Assembly: GCA_943192975.1 (NCBI GenBank)
Contig: CALPCJ010000004.1
Location: forward strand, 1 to 64,000
Direction: 5' to 3'
Length of the DNA stretch: 64,000 bases
Source of the DNA: Senimuribacter intestinalis
Lineage (GTDB): Bacteria > Bacillota > Clostridia > Peptostreptococcales > Anaerovoracaceae
Part shown: piece by piece, positions 33,438 to 42,586 of the stretch
Layout: the number at the start of each line of letters is the position of its first letter
Position numbering within the stretch: the first letter of the stretch is position 1
Translations under genes and position numbers: made by a program
The notes under the pieces: model-generated
Seen by the model: only the letters and a program-made list of their open reading frames with translations
Databases searched by the model: none
What the model was told of the DNA's origin: nothing

Positions 33438-33490
33438 TTGATGAAAAGGAAATTAAAGGTTATAATGGACATCATTAGTGAAAGTAATGA
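33438..33490 (+). promoter_or_regulatory. LysR promoter with overlapping LTTR box
   Basis: TTGATG (33438-33443), 17 bases, TATAAT (33461-33466) directed at the LysR gene. Just downstream lies the perfect dyad TCATTA-N7-TAATGA (33472-33490), which contains T-N11-A, the LysR-type box. Its place at the start site suggests autorepression and control of the divergent M20 operon. Confidence 0.65.
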
Positions 33491-33529
33491 CAGCTATATT
33501 TGTGACTTGAACTAAGGGGAGATACGACT

Positions 33530-34468
33530 ATGGAAATTAGACAGATTTATTACGTGTTAGAGGTTGCAAAGCAGAAAAACTTCACAAAAGCCGCGCAGGC
33601 TCTGTATGTCACACAGTCCAATATTTCACAGCAAATCAGTGCACTTGAGTCTGAACTGAACACGGCCCTTTTTGTAAGGGATCATCACAATATTTATTTA
33701 ACTGTAGATGGAGAGCGATTTTGCAAATATGCAAGAGGGGTTGTGGACGCAATCGATGTGCTTATGAAGGAATTCAATGGCAATGAGGAGTCAGAAAAAG
33801 CGGTAATTAATGTCACTGTTTTTCCGTTTTCATGGACCGTTGGGGTATCTACAATCGTAAAAGATTTTTATAAATCAAGCACCAATGTTGTCGGCACCAT
33901 AAGAATTTCTGATAATTACTGTGCTTATACTGACCTCAAAAAAGGGGCTTTGGACTTTGCCCTTGTCAAGCTGAGACCGGAGGATAAGGTTGACTACTTG
34001 ACCTACATTCCGCTAATTGAAGAGGATTTACTGGTGATTATCAATCGGAATAATCCAATTGCGGCGCACCATGCCATTTCGGCGGAAGATCTGTCAAACT
34101 TACCGGTACTTGTAGGGGAGAAAACGACAAATCTTTACGATGATTTTCACAAGATATATGCGGATAGAAATGCTGAATTTCAGGTCGTCCTCGAAAACAC
34201 ATTTGATAGAGATTTGCTTATCGATATGCTTTCCAGCGGCGAGGGTATTACCTTTGCTACAGAATCCACAGCTGCACAGATTGTTAATGACAAAATCACA
34301 GCCATTCCTCTTGAAGTTCCAGTTAAATATAATACTTATCTGGTATATTTGCAGGATAAAGAACCGAGGGGAATTTACAGAGCTTTTGTAGATTACGTGG
34401 TAAATGAAACTCATAGTTTGAACGAAACGAAGAAAATTAAGATTAAAAATAACGATATTTTGTATTAG
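33530..34468 (+). CDS. LysR-family transcriptional regulator
   Basis: 312 residues. N-terminal winged HTH (1-65: IRQIYYVLEVAKQKNFTKAAQ, YVTQSNISQQISALE), then a substrate-binding domain (~90-300). It diverges from the M20-symporter operon and should control it in response to the imported compound. Ribosome site AAGGGGAG before ATG 33530. Confidence 0.92.
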   Translation: MEIRQIYYVLEVAKQKNFTKAAQALYVTQSNISQQISALESELNTALFVRDHHNIYLTVDGERFCKYARGVVDAIDVLMKEFNGNEESEKAVINVTVFPFSWTVGVSTIVKDFYKSSTNVVGTIRISDNYCAYTDLKKGALDFALVKLRPEDKVDYLTYIPLIEEDLLVIINRNNPIAAHHAISAEDLSNLPVLVGEKTTNLYDDFHKIYADRNAEFQVVLENTFDRDLLIDMLSSGEGITFATESTAAQIVNDKITAIPLEVPVKYNTYLVYLQDKEPRGIYRAFVDYVVNETHSLNETKKIKIKNNDILY

Positions 34469-34504
34469 ACGGGGAGAGCACTGAAAAAATACATATTTTC
34501 AAAG

Positions 34505-34711
34505 AAAACCCCGAAAATATGCACATCGGTCTGCATATTTTCGGGGGTTTTACGTTATATATGCACATTCTGAGCTGTAAGGCGATAGTCAAACTGCTGT
34601 TTGATAGTTTTTTATAGGAAAAAATGCATATCAGGAGAAAAACTATCAAAAATATGCACATTTGCTCGAGGATTTGTGCATATTTTGGCTGTTTTGATGG
34701 ATATATGCACA
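34505..34711. repeat. Tandem hairpins built from ATATGCACA
   Basis: Seven copies of ATATGCA, most extended to ATATGCACA(T), in both orientations: 34517, 34532 (reverse), 34559, 34624 (reverse), 34652, 34675 (reverse) and 34703. The pair 34505-34523/34532-34551 forms a ~19-bp stem ending in GGGGGTTTT, a probable lysR terminator; 34650-34661 pairs with 34675-34686. Another 12-bp stem (TTGATAGTTTTT/AAAAACTATCAA) spans the copy at 34624. Confidence 0.6.
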
Positions 34712-34748
34712 GAGGCGAACGAGCAGTAAAGTTCGCTGTTCTTTGCAC

Positions 34749-34776
34749 TTGTGAATCGCAGGATATTTGGTATAAT
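34749..34776 (+). promoter_or_regulatory. Promoter of the nucleotidyltransferase gene
   Basis: TTGTGA (34749-34754), 16 bases, TATAAT (34771-34776) preceded by TGG, an extended -10. A second weak candidate starts with TTGACA near 34865. Confidence 0.6.
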
Positions 34777-34930
34777 GTTCTTAGGTTAGCGAAGCAGAAT
34801 GAATAACAGCTGAGGCTTCGGTTGCATTGAATCGTTTAATTAAGATAGATTTGATTAAAAAATTTTGACAAGGAAGAAGTTTTTTCTATCAAAAAACTTG
34901 ATGTTTCACCAAAAATAAAGGAGGCACGGT

Positions 34931-35851
34931 ATGAACAAACCAGTACTAGTCATCATGGCTGCAGGTATGGGCAGCAGGTACGGAGGACTTAAGCAGATAG
35001 ATCCGATCAGCGACAGAGGAGAAATCATTTTAGATTTTTCACTTTACGATGCCATGATGGCGGGCTTTGAGAAGATAATTTTTATCATTAAAAAAGAAAA
35101 TGAAGAAGATTTCCGCAGACTGATCGATCAGCGCGCGGGAAAATATATGAAGGTGGAGTATGCTTTTCAGGAGCTTACAGATATTCCGCAGGGGTATCAG
35201 GTTCCTGCAGAGCGTGTGAAACCGTGGGGAACTTGTCATGCGGTGCTCAGTGCACGCAAACTCATTGACGGACCTTTTGCGGTTATCAACGCAGACGATT
35301 ACTACGGACCAGGTGCATTTCAGATCATCTACGACTATCTGGACCAGGCGAAGGATGACGGAAAATATCGTTACTGCATGGTTGGCTATAATCTGGAGAA
35401 AACTTTGACCGAAAACGGTCATGTAGCTCGCGGCGTCTGCAAAGTGGGTGAAAATGGACAGCTTCTGGACATTGTAGAGCGCACGAAAATCATGTATCAC
35501 GACGGCGGGATTGCATTTACAGAGGACGATGGGATAACCTGGCAGGCTTTGGAAGAAGGAACCACCGTTTCTATGAATTTCTGGGGTTTTACAGAGTCCT
35601 TTGTCCGCGAAATGGAGGAACGTTTTCCGGCATTTTTGGATAAAGCGCTGGTCGAGAATCCTCTTAAAGGAGAATATTTCCTGCCGGGGGTTGTGGATCA
35701 GCTAATTAAAGAGGATAAGGCGACCGTAAAGGTGCTTCACTCCCATGACAAGTGGTATGGCGTCACATACAAAGAAGATAAGCAGAGCGTAGTTGATGCG
35801 CTGCAGTCCATGAAGGATAAGGGGCTGTACCCGGAAAAGCTTTGGAAATAA
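34931..35851 (+). CDS. Nucleotidyltransferase-fold sugar-phosphate nucleotidylyltransferase
   Basis: 306 residues. An N-terminal MAAGMGSRYGGLKQ signature (nucleotide-binding G-rich loop with Lys), then INADDYYG for metal binding, typical of NTP_transferase proteins. The family activates a sugar phosphate with a nucleotide for glycan or wall synthesis; the specific sugar cannot be read from the sequence. ATG 34931 follows AAGGAGG. Next gene is rpsF, 119 bases downstream. Confidence 0.8.
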   Translation: MNKPVLVIMAAGMGSRYGGLKQIDPISDRGEIILDFSLYDAMMAGFEKIIFIIKKENEEDFRRLIDQRAGKYMKVEYAFQELTDIPQGYQVPAERVKPWGTCHAVLSARKLIDGPFAVINADDYYGPGAFQIIYDYLDQAKDDGKYRYCMVGYNLEKTLTENGHVARGVCKVGENGQLLDIVERTKIMYHDGGIAFTEDDGITWQALEEGTTVSMNFWGFTESFVREMEERFPAFLDKALVENPLKGEYFLPGVVDQLIKEDKATVKVLHSHDKWYGVTYKEDKQSVVDALQSMKDKGLYPEKLWK

Positions 35852-35969
35852 TGCAAAAAAGACTTGCAAGGCCGCTGCTTTGCGGGTATAATAATAAGGC
35901 ACGATTTTGTGCAAAATCTCTGCGTAGGCATGGGGCTTACGCCATTTAGTCCATAGGGAGGTGAAACCA

Positions 35970-36257
35970 ATGACAAATTATGAAGTTATGTTCATTATCG
36001 ATCCTACTTTAGAAGATGCTAAGAAGGAAGCTACAGTTGAGAAGGTACAGGGTATCATTGCAGCTGACGGAGAAGTTCAGAAAGTAGACACTTGGGGCAT
36101 GAGAAAGCTTGCTTATCCGATTCAGAAGAAGAACGAAGGCTACTACGTTGTAATCGAATTCGCAGCAAGCACAGAATTACCTAAGGAACTTGACAGAAGA
36201 CTGAGAATTTCCGACGATGTAATGAGACACATCATCATCAACAAAGACGCAAAATAA
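35970..36257 (+). CDS. rpsF: 30S ribosomal protein S6
   Basis: 95 residues (NYEVMFIIDPTLEDAKKE, GMRKLAYPIQKKNEGYYV). ATG 35970 lies 8 bases past GGGAGGTGA; GTG 35961 is part of that site. First gene of the conserved rpsF-ssb-rpsR operon. S6 binds 16S rRNA with S18. Confidence 0.97.
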   Translation: MTNYEVMFIIDPTLEDAKKEATVEKVQGIIAADGEVQKVDTWGMRKLAYPIQKKNEGYYVVIEFAASTELPKELDRRLRISDDVMRHIIINKDAK

Positions 36258-36274
36258 GGAATGGGGTGTAGTTA

Positions 36275-36727
36275 ATGAATAGTGTAGTTCTAATCGGAAG
36301 ACTTACCCGTGACCCGGAAGTCAGATATACTGCAAGCACACAGATGGCAGTTGCAACCTTTACCGTTGCTATTGACAGACCTGTAAGAGCAGGCGGAGAG
36401 AAGCAGACAGATTTTCCTCGCGTGACCGTTTTTGGCAAACAGGCAGAGAACTGTGAGAAGTATCTGGCAAAGGGCAGATTAGTCGGCGTTCAGGGTAGAA
36501 TCCAGACCGGAAGCTATCAGAACAAGGACGGCGTCACTGTTTACACAACCGATGTTGTGGCAGACAGAGTAGAATTTTTAGAGTGGGGCGACAGACCGCA
36601 GAGCAGCGGTAATTTCGCACCGAGACAGAACGCTTCTTCAGGCTATAACAATCAGCCGGCTGCCAGCAGCATGCCGGAAGAGATGCCGGATTCATTCCAG
36701 GCAATTGATGAAGACGTTCCATTCTAA
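36275..36727 (+). CDS. ssb: Single-stranded DNA-binding protein
   Basis: 150 residues: OB fold (1-105, MNSVVLIGRLTRDPEVRYT, FPRVTVFGKQAENC) and a flexible Gln/Ser/Asn-rich tail ending in the acidic tip DEDVPF that recruits repair proteins. It binds single-stranded DNA during replication and repair. Placed between rpsF and rpsR, as in most Firmicutes. Confidence 0.97.
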   Translation: MNSVVLIGRLTRDPEVRYTASTQMAVATFTVAIDRPVRAGGEKQTDFPRVTVFGKQAENCEKYLAKGRLVGVQGRIQTGSYQNKDGVTVYTTDVVADRVEFLEWGDRPQSSGNFAPRQNASSGYNNQPAASSMPEEMPDSFQAIDEDVPF

Positions 36728-36745
36728 GGAAAGGAGATAAGAACC

Positions 36746-36979
36746 ATGATGGATAGAAGACGTGGTGGCATGAGAAGAAAGAAAGTATGCCAGTTCTGCG
36801 CTGATAAGACAGAAGTAATCGATTTCAAGGATACAGAAAAACTCAAGAAGTATATCACTGAGAGAGGCAAAATCCTGCCTAAGAGAATCACTGGAACTTG
36901 CGCTGTACATCAGAGAGAAGTTACCACTGCAATCAAAAGAGCAAGAATCGTTGCATTACTGCCTTACGTTGCAGACTAA
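36746..36979 (+). CDS. rpsR: 30S ribosomal protein S18
   Basis: 77 residues, with KKVCQFCADKTEVIDFKD and the RRITGTCAVHQR-like block (RITGTCAVHQREVTTAIKRAR). AAAGGAG before ATG 36746. It keeps the CxxC of the zinc-type S18. Last gene of the operon. Confidence 0.97.
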   Translation: MMDRRRGGMRRKKVCQFCADKTEVIDFKDTEKLKKYITERGKILPKRITGTCAVHQREVTTAIKRARIVALLPYVAD

Positions 36980-36995
36980 TTTAAAAAGAGCCATA

Positions 36996-37025
36996 CAGGA
37001 GCCGACCAGGCTCCTGTTTCTTTAT
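36996..37025 (+). terminator. Terminator of the rpsF-ssb-rpsR operon
   Basis: CAGGAGCC (36996-37003) pairs with GGCTCCTG (37009-37016), then TTTCTTTAT. The 37026-37185 stretch beyond it holds an ACGCCAA/TTGGCGT dyad and no gene. Confidence 0.88.
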
Positions 37026-37185
37026 ATCAGAAAGCCTGTTAAAGACAAGTAAGATTGCATGACGCCAATTTGAAAGATTTTTTTTGAGAGTTTTGCATAG
37101 GGGCAACGCAAAAATAAAGAAAAAAAGCGGCGAAGTTGGCGTTGGTAGAATCGAAGGAGCTACTACAGTTTTATTGTGAATCCTC

Positions 37186-37215
37186 TTGACAACAGACAGG
37201 TGGGTGCTTTAATAT
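37186..37215 (+). promoter_or_regulatory. Promoter of hisD
   Basis: TTGACA (37186-37191), 18-base spacer, TAATAT (37210-37215). Start near 37222. Confidence 0.6.
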
Positions 37216-37249
37216 GTTAATGTAATAAATGACAAGAGGTGTATTTAAG

Positions 37250-38509
37250 ATGAAAATTTTGAAGAAATCCAAAGAGAGAACCGCAGAAGATAACCGGACT
37301 TTACGAGATGGTGTAACTGCGATTATAGACGATGTATGCCAGCGCGGTGATACGGCGCTTCATGAATATAACGAGAAATTTGATGACTGCCATAGACAGA
37401 TGCTGCGAATCAGCAGAGAGGAAATTGAAGAGGCTTATGAACAGATAACAGAGCAGGAACTCTCAGATCTTCGCATGGCAAAGTCTAATATAGAAAAATT
37501 TGCAGCGGCACAGAGAGGAACTGTGACAGAATTAGAGAATTTCAGTCCACAGCCGGGGATTTATCTGGGGCACAGAATTATTCCCGTTACATCCTGCTGC
37601 TGTTATGTGCCAGGCGGTGGCTATCCTCTTTACTCCACTGCGCTGATGTTGATTACCCCTGCAAAAGTGGCAGGCGTGAAGCGGGTTGCAGCATGTTCAC
37701 CGACAGTAAAAGGTACTTCGAGGATTCACTACAAAACGCTGGTTGCTATGGATCTTGCAGGCGCAGATGAAATTTATGCAGTAGGCGGGGCGCAGGCTGT
37801 TGCTGCGTTCTCATACGGTACAGAAGAAATCAAACCGGTGGACATGATTGTAGGACCAGGCAATCGCTATGTAACAGAAGCAAAGCGCCAGTGTTACGGA
37901 CAGATTGGAATTGACTTTGTAGCAGGACCTAGTGAAGTTCTTGTCATTGCAGATGCGAAAGCAGATAGCAAGACTATCGCTGCCGATCTTTTGGCACAGG
38001 CGGAGCATGATCCCAATGCTAAGGGTATTCTGGTAACCACCGATGAAGCCTTTGGCAAACAGGTCATCGAAGATGTAGAGGCAGAACTGAAAATCCTTTC
38101 TACTTCAGGCATTGCAAAAAAATCCTGGGACGACTACGGTGAAGTTGTAGTTGTAGATACATTGGCGGAAGCCGTGGCGATATCCAATGATTATGCGCCG
38201 GAACACTTAGAGGTCAATATTGAAAATCCGGATGAGATTATAGAGGATTTGTATAATTATGGCTCCTTATTTATCGGTGGCAATACAGCGGAGGTCTTTG
38301 GTGACTATGCATCAGGTACCAATCATACGCTGCCGACAGTAAAAGCAGCACGTTATACTGGCGGCGTCTGGGTAGGTACTTTCCTAAAAACCTGTACGCA
38401 CCAGAGTATGAGTCTCGAAGCGTCGAAGAAAATTGCACCGCTAGTTGCTAGAATGGCATATGGAGAAGGGTTGGAAGGTCATGCAAAGGCAGCAGAGGCT
38501 AGAGCATAG
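37250..38509 (+). CDS. hisD: Histidinol dehydrogenase
   Basis: 419 residues from ATG 37250 (AAGAGGTG ~10 bases upstream; ATG 37229 has no ribosome site). Signature blocks: CCYVPGGGYPLYSTALM, VGPGNRYVTEAKRQ, GPSEVLVIAD, QAEHDP (zinc His), APEHLEV and C-terminal EGLEGHA (zinc His). It oxidises histidinol to histidine with NAD. It stands alone, without other his genes, so a role outside histidine biosynthesis (some relatives oxidise other alcohols) is possible. A histidine degradation locus lies 7 kb away. Confidence 0.85.
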   Translation: MKILKKSKERTAEDNRTLRDGVTAIIDDVCQRGDTALHEYNEKFDDCHRQMLRISREEIEEAYEQITEQELSDLRMAKSNIEKFAAAQRGTVTELENFSPQPGIYLGHRIIPVTSCCCYVPGGGYPLYSTALMLITPAKVAGVKRVAACSPTVKGTSRIHYKTLVAMDLAGADEIYAVGGAQAVAAFSYGTEEIKPVDMIVGPGNRYVTEAKRQCYGQIGIDFVAGPSEVLVIADAKADSKTIAADLLAQAEHDPNAKGILVTTDEAFGKQVIEDVEAELKILSTSGIAKKSWDDYGEVVVVDTLAEAVAISNDYAPEHLEVNIENPDEIIEDLYNYGSLFIGGNTAEVFGDYASGTNHTLPTVKAARYTGGVWVGTFLKTCTHQSMSLEASKKIAPLVARMAYGEGLEGHAKAAEARA

Positions 38510-38520
38510 AAAATATAAAA

Positions 38521-38548
38521 CGCTGAGAGAATACGGCTCGTCTCAGCG
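38521..38548. terminator. Two-way terminator between hisD and the Rpn gene
   Basis: CGCTGAGA (38521-38528) pairs with TCTCAGCG (38541-38548). T-rich tails follow on both strands (GTTTGCTTT and GTTTTATATTTTC). Confidence 0.8.
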
Positions 38549-38555
38549 GTTTGCT

Positions 38556-39572
38556 TTAGTTATTTATCGTGTTAATTAAATTACGATATTTTGGCTTCTC
38601 CGTTTGGGGGATATCCAAGCAGTCCATGACCTGTTCAAGGTCTAAGTGAAGATTTTTAATTAGAGATTGGATATTGGAGAGTGTGGTCTGTTCCAAGGTT
38701 TTTTTAGTGACCTCTTTAGTGACCTCTTTAGTGACTTCTTTAGTGACTTCTTCGGTCACTTCCCTGGTCACCCTCTCCGTGGTTTCTTTTGTGGCTTTCT
38801 CTGCAGCAATCTCCGCAGCTTCTTCTGCTCTAATCTCTATGAATTCTTCCATGGTTATGCTCCGCCATGCCATCTTCTCCACCTCCGCGCTATGAGCTCT
38901 TAAAAAATTCACTAAGATGTTTTCCTTGAGGCAGCGTTCTACGGCAGCGCCTACTGCTTCTTTTCTGTCCTTTCCTGCAGAAAGCCCTTCTTTCACATAC
39001 CTAACGAACATTCCATATTCTCTCAGCTTGGTACTTTTCTGCAATACAGGATTTTTCTCCGCTTCCTCTTCTTCTCCTTCATTGTACACCACTTTGATGA
39101 CTTTTACTACTAATTCTACGGAATTTTCCTTTGGCTCTCCCATGAAGCTGGATGATAATCTCAGTTCGTCCACGTCCCATGGCTCGCTTCCCGTGTAGAT
39201 GACGAAAAACTGTGGTGTCGGGATTTTTACCTGACCCTGTCTGAAAAACGCTCTACTGTCTAGTAGTATTGCGATGTTATTCGCCAAATAGCGGAGCATA
39301 CGGAGTGGAATATTAGCAGATATAGTACTCTGCTGTTCTCCAAATACCAGATATGCAACTGCAATCTCATAGCTAAGGTCATTTTTAATGCCATGATAGA
39401 TGACGTCATCTAAGGTCAAAAATCTCACTTCAGTATCGAGTCCATAGTCAGTCCCTTCCAGTGCATTAAAAAGTTCGATGGCATTTTCTTTTTCTGAAAA
39501 CAGCATGCGAAAGATACTGTCTTGATAAGTTCTCTTAGGTTCAGCTGCTGTCAGCAGCTTATTTTCTGTCAT
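38556..39572 (-). CDS. Rpn-like PD-(D/E)XK nuclease, degenerate active site
   Basis: 338 residues. The N-terminal part matches the recombination-promoting nuclease/transposase-like family (PF12784): SIFRMLFSEKENAIELFNAL, KNDLSYEI and NIPLRMLRYLA. Relatives carry an EHQ core; here it is EQQ, and an Asp expected a few residues earlier is replaced (AVAYLVFGEQQ), so activity is doubtful. Residues ~250-300 are a coiled coil of repeated EVTK units encoded by a 12-bp tandem repeat (38701-38750). The C-terminal ~45 residues look like a small domain. Ribosome site GGAGGAAGT before ATG 39572. Confidence 0.8.
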   Translation of the reverse strand: MTENKLLTAAEPKRTYQDSIFRMLFSEKENAIELFNALEGTDYGLDTEVRFLTLDDVIYHGIKNDLSYEIAVAYLVFGEQQSTISANIPLRMLRYLANNIAILLDSRAFFRQGQVKIPTPQFFVIYTGSEPWDVDELRLSSSFMGEPKENSVELVVKVIKVVYNEGEEEEAEKNPVLQKSTKLREYGMFVRYVKEGLSAGKDRKEAVGAAVERCLKENILVNFLRAHSAEVEKMAWRSITMEEFIEIRAEEAAEIAAEKATKETTERVTREVTEEVTKEVTKEVTKEVTKKTLEQTTLSNIQSLIKNLHLDLEQVMDCLDIPQTEKPKYRNLINTINN

Positions 39573-39757
39573 TTACTTCCTCCGTTCTATATTAATGGGA
39601 TATTATTACTGTATTTCTATTATATTCCAAAAATCAATCAGTGACAAGAAGAAATTCCTTTATAAGGATAAAATGTAAATATATAGAAAATAAACAATTT
39701 CCTTTTTAAAGTTAAAATTAAAATTTCTTTCTTTTCTAAAAACTTTTGGGAAATCTA

Positions 39758-39786
39758 TTGTCTTTGCCTTATACAAAGATTAGAAT
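39758..39786 (+). promoter_or_regulatory. Promoter of ppdK
   Basis: TTGTCT (39758-39763), 17-base spacer, TAGAAT (39781-39786), about 55 bases before the ATG. Confidence 0.65.
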
Positions 39787-39848
39787 GTAGGTAAATATTT
39801 ATAATGCGTCGAGGAGATTAAGAGAAAGTACGCGGGAAAGGAAAACAT

Positions 39849-42476
39849 ATGGGAAAATTTGTTTATTCATTCAGTGAAGGATCCAAGGACATGAGAAGTC
39901 TTTTGGGCGGTAAAGGCGCAAATCTGGCGGAAATGACCAGGATTGGGCTGCCAGTTCCCTACGGGTTTACGGTGACGACTGAAGCCTGCACGCGGTACTA
40001 TGAAGAAAATCAGATGATTGGCGAAGATATCATCGAAGAAATTTATGAGAAACTGGCGGAACTGGAAGCAGTCACTGAGAAAAAGTTCGGTGACAAAGAG
40101 AATCCGCTGCTGGTTTCCGTTCGCTCTGGCTCTGTTTTCTCCATGCCCGGCATGATGGATACTATCCTGAATCTGGGTCTCAACGACGAAACTGTGGAAA
40201 GTCTGGCAAAGCTGACAGAAAACGATCGTTTTGCTTATGACAGCTATCGCCGTTTTATTCAGATGTTCGGCGACGTCGTGCTGGAAATTCCAAAGAGCGA
40301 GTTCGATTTTATCTTTGATGGACAGAAAGAAAAAGTAGGCGCAGCCTTTGACGTAGATTTAACCACTGACGATTTGAAGAAAATTATCGTTGGCTATAAA
40401 GCGCTGGTTAAAAAAGCTGTGGGCAGAGATTTTCCGCAGGAGCCAAAAGATCAGCTGATGGAGGCGATCAAGGCAGTATTCCGTTCTTGGAACAATGATA
40501 GAGCGATTCTTTACAGAAAGCTCAGCAGAATTTCCGATAAGCTGGGCACTGCAGTCAACGTGCAGTCTATGGTATTTGGCAACATGGGAGACACCTCCGG
40601 CACAGGCGTAGCCTTTACCAGAGATCCGGCAACCGGAAACAATCAGCTTTACGGAGAATTTCTTGTGAACGCTCAGGGCGAAGATGTGGTTGCAGGAATC
40701 CGTACCCCGAAGCCGATTGCAGAAATGGCTGAGGCATTCCCTGAAGTATACAAAGATTTTGAACGTATCGCAGAGATACTGGAAAAACACTATAAAGACA
40801 TGCAGGATATGGAGTTTACTGTAGAAAGAGGTAAGCTATTTATGCTGCAGACCAGAGCGGCAAAGAGAACGGCGGTTTCTGCGATCAAAGTGGCGGTTGA
40901 TATGGTGGATGAAGGGCTGATTACCAAAGAGACAGCCGTAGAGCGCATTGATCCTGCGCAGATTGACCAATTGCTGCATCCGACCTTTGATACAAAGGCT
41001 GAAAAAACGGCAGAAGTACTGGCAAAGGGTCTTCCTGCTTCACCTGGCGCAGCGACGGGAAAAATTTATTTCACAGCCTCTGACGCAGAGGCAGCGGTAG
41101 AGTCCGGTGAAAAGGCCATTCTTGTAAGACAGGAAACTTCTCCAGAAGATCTTGCTGGTATGGTTGCAGCAGAGGGAATTTTGACTGCCAGAGGCGGTAT
41201 GACCAGCCATGCGGCAGTTGTAGCCAGAGGCATGGGCAAATGCTGTGTTGCAGGCTGCTCTGAAATTATCGTAGATGAATCAGGTAAAACTTTGACAATC
41301 GGAGATGATTGCTTGGAGGAAGGCGACTATATTTCTCTAAACGGATCTACTGGTACTGTATATAGAGGGCAGATTGCAACTGTTCAGCCAGAACTTTCCG
41401 GAGATTTTGGAATGATTATGAGTTGGGCAGATGAAATCCGCAGGTTAAAGGTTCGTACCAATGCGGACAATCCGAAAGATGCAGCGCAGGCGTTAGCGTT
41501 TGGCGCAGAGGGAATTGGTCTTTGTAGAACGGAGCATATGTTCTTTGAAGAAGAAAGAATTCCGGCAATTCGTCAAATGATTTTGGCGGAGACCGAAGAA
41601 GAAAGAAGAGCTGCTTTGGCAAAACTTCTGCCGTTCCAGAAGTCTGATTTTAAGGGCATGTATGAAGTGATGGAGGATAAGCCGGTTACCATTCGTTTAT
41701 TAGATCCGCCGCTTCACGAGTTCCTGCCGCAGACCGAGGAAGACACCAGAGAACTGGCAGCTCATACCGGCATTCCGTATGAAAAGCTGGCGCAGGCAGC
41801 CAGTGAGCTTCACGAGTTCAACCCAATGCTGGGACATCGCGGCTGCAGACTTGCAGTGACCTATCCGGAAATCGCAGAAATGCAGACTCGTGCTATTATG
41901 GAAGCAGCCATTGAAGTTTCTGCGGAGAAAGGCGTAGATATCGTACCTGAAATCATGATTCCGCTGGTAGGAAGCAAGGCAGAAATCGCTGATGTAAAAG
42001 CGACTGTTGTAAAGACTGCTGACGCTTGCAGAGAAGAAGCAGGCGGCCAGATGAAGTATCACATCGGCACGATGATTGAGGTGCCTAGAGCTGCTTTGAC
42101 AGCAGATGAGATTGCGGAAGAAGCAGAATTTTTCTCCTTTGGAACTAACGATCTGACCCAAATGACTTTCGGTTTCTCCCGTGATGATACAGGAAAGCTG
42201 ATTAAAGAATACGTGGATAAAGGGATTCTGCCTGATGACCCGTTCCAGACCATTGATCAGGATGGTGTAGGTTTGCTGGTGCAGATGGCAGTGGAAAAAG
42301 GAAGGCAGACCCGCCCGAATATTAAATTGGGTATTTGCGGTGAACACGGCGGAGATCCGAGAAGTATTGAGTTCTGCCACAGAACAGGACTTGACTACGT
42401 TTCCTGCTCCCCTTACCGCGTGCCGATTGCAAGAATTGCGGCAGCGCAGGCAGCAATTAAAGATGTTGAAAAATAA
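39849..42476 (+). CDS. ppdK: Pyruvate, phosphate dikinase
   Basis: An 875-residue enzyme. N-terminal ATP-grasp domain (GGKGANLAEM, VSVRSGSVFSMPGMMDT), phosphohistidine domain with GGMTSHAAVVARGMGK (His454, equivalent to His455 in the Clostridium symbiosum enzyme), and C-terminal TIM-barrel domain (GLCRTEHMFF, GTNDLTQ, GICGEHGGD). It converts PEP, AMP and pyrophosphate to and from pyruvate, ATP and phosphate, a key step in anaerobes without classical pyruvate kinase control. Single-gene transcript with promoter 39758 and terminator 42495. Confidence 0.96.
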   Translation: MGKFVYSFSEGSKDMRSLLGGKGANLAEMTRIGLPVPYGFTVTTEACTRYYEENQMIGEDIIEEIYEKLAELEAVTEKKFGDKENPLLVSVRSGSVFSMPGMMDTILNLGLNDETVESLAKLTENDRFAYDSYRRFIQMFGDVVLEIPKSEFDFIFDGQKEKVGAAFDVDLTTDDLKKIIVGYKALVKKAVGRDFPQEPKDQLMEAIKAVFRSWNNDRAILYRKLSRISDKLGTAVNVQSMVFGNMGDTSGTGVAFTRDPATGNNQLYGEFLVNAQGEDVVAGIRTPKPIAEMAEAFPEVYKDFERIAEILEKHYKDMQDMEFTVERGKLFMLQTRAAKRTAVSAIKVAVDMVDEGLITKETAVERIDPAQIDQLLHPTFDTKAEKTAEVLAKGLPASPGAATGKIYFTASDAEAAVESGEKAILVRQETSPEDLAGMVAAEGILTARGGMTSHAAVVARGMGKCCVAGCSEIIVDESGKTLTIGDDCLEEGDYISLNGSTGTVYRGQIATVQPELSGDFGMIMSWADEIRRLKVRTNADNPKDAAQALAFGAEGIGLCRTEHMFFEEERIPAIRQMILAETEEERRAALAKLLPFQKSDFKGMYEVMEDKPVTIRLLDPPLHEFLPQTEEDTRELAAHTGIPYEKLAQAASELHEFNPMLGHRGCRLAVTYPEIAEMQTRAIMEAAIEVSAEKGVDIVPEIMIPLVGSKAEIADVKATVVKTADACREEAGGQMKYHIGTMIEVPRAALTADEIAEEAEFFSFGTNDLTQMTFGFSRDDTGKLIKEYVDKGILPDDPFQTIDQDGVGLLVQMAVEKGRQTRPNIKLGICGEHGGDPRSIEFCHRTGLDYVSCSPYRVPIARIAAAQAAIKDVEK

Positions 42477-42494
42477 ATATGAATTGGTAATATG

Positions 42495-42534
42495 CAAGAG
42501 TCCTGAAGAACAGAATCTTTAGGGCTCTTGTTTT
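42495..42534 (+). terminator. Terminator of ppdK
   Basis: CAAGAGTCCT (42495-42504) pairs with AGGGCTCTTG (42521-42530) with one G-U pair, followed by TTTTATC. Confidence 0.85.
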
Positions 42535-42586
42535 ATCATTGTGCACTGGCTTGGTGTTTAACCTATAGACAATTTTTCCTTAAAAT

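Noticed and set aside
34443..34748. 101-codon minus-strand frame rich in MCIF
   Set aside because: The pattern is only the translation of the ATATGCACA repeats.
38674..38903. Plus-strand frames with LVTSLVTS repeats
   Set aside because: Shadow of the EVTK tandem repeat of the Rpn gene on the minus strand.
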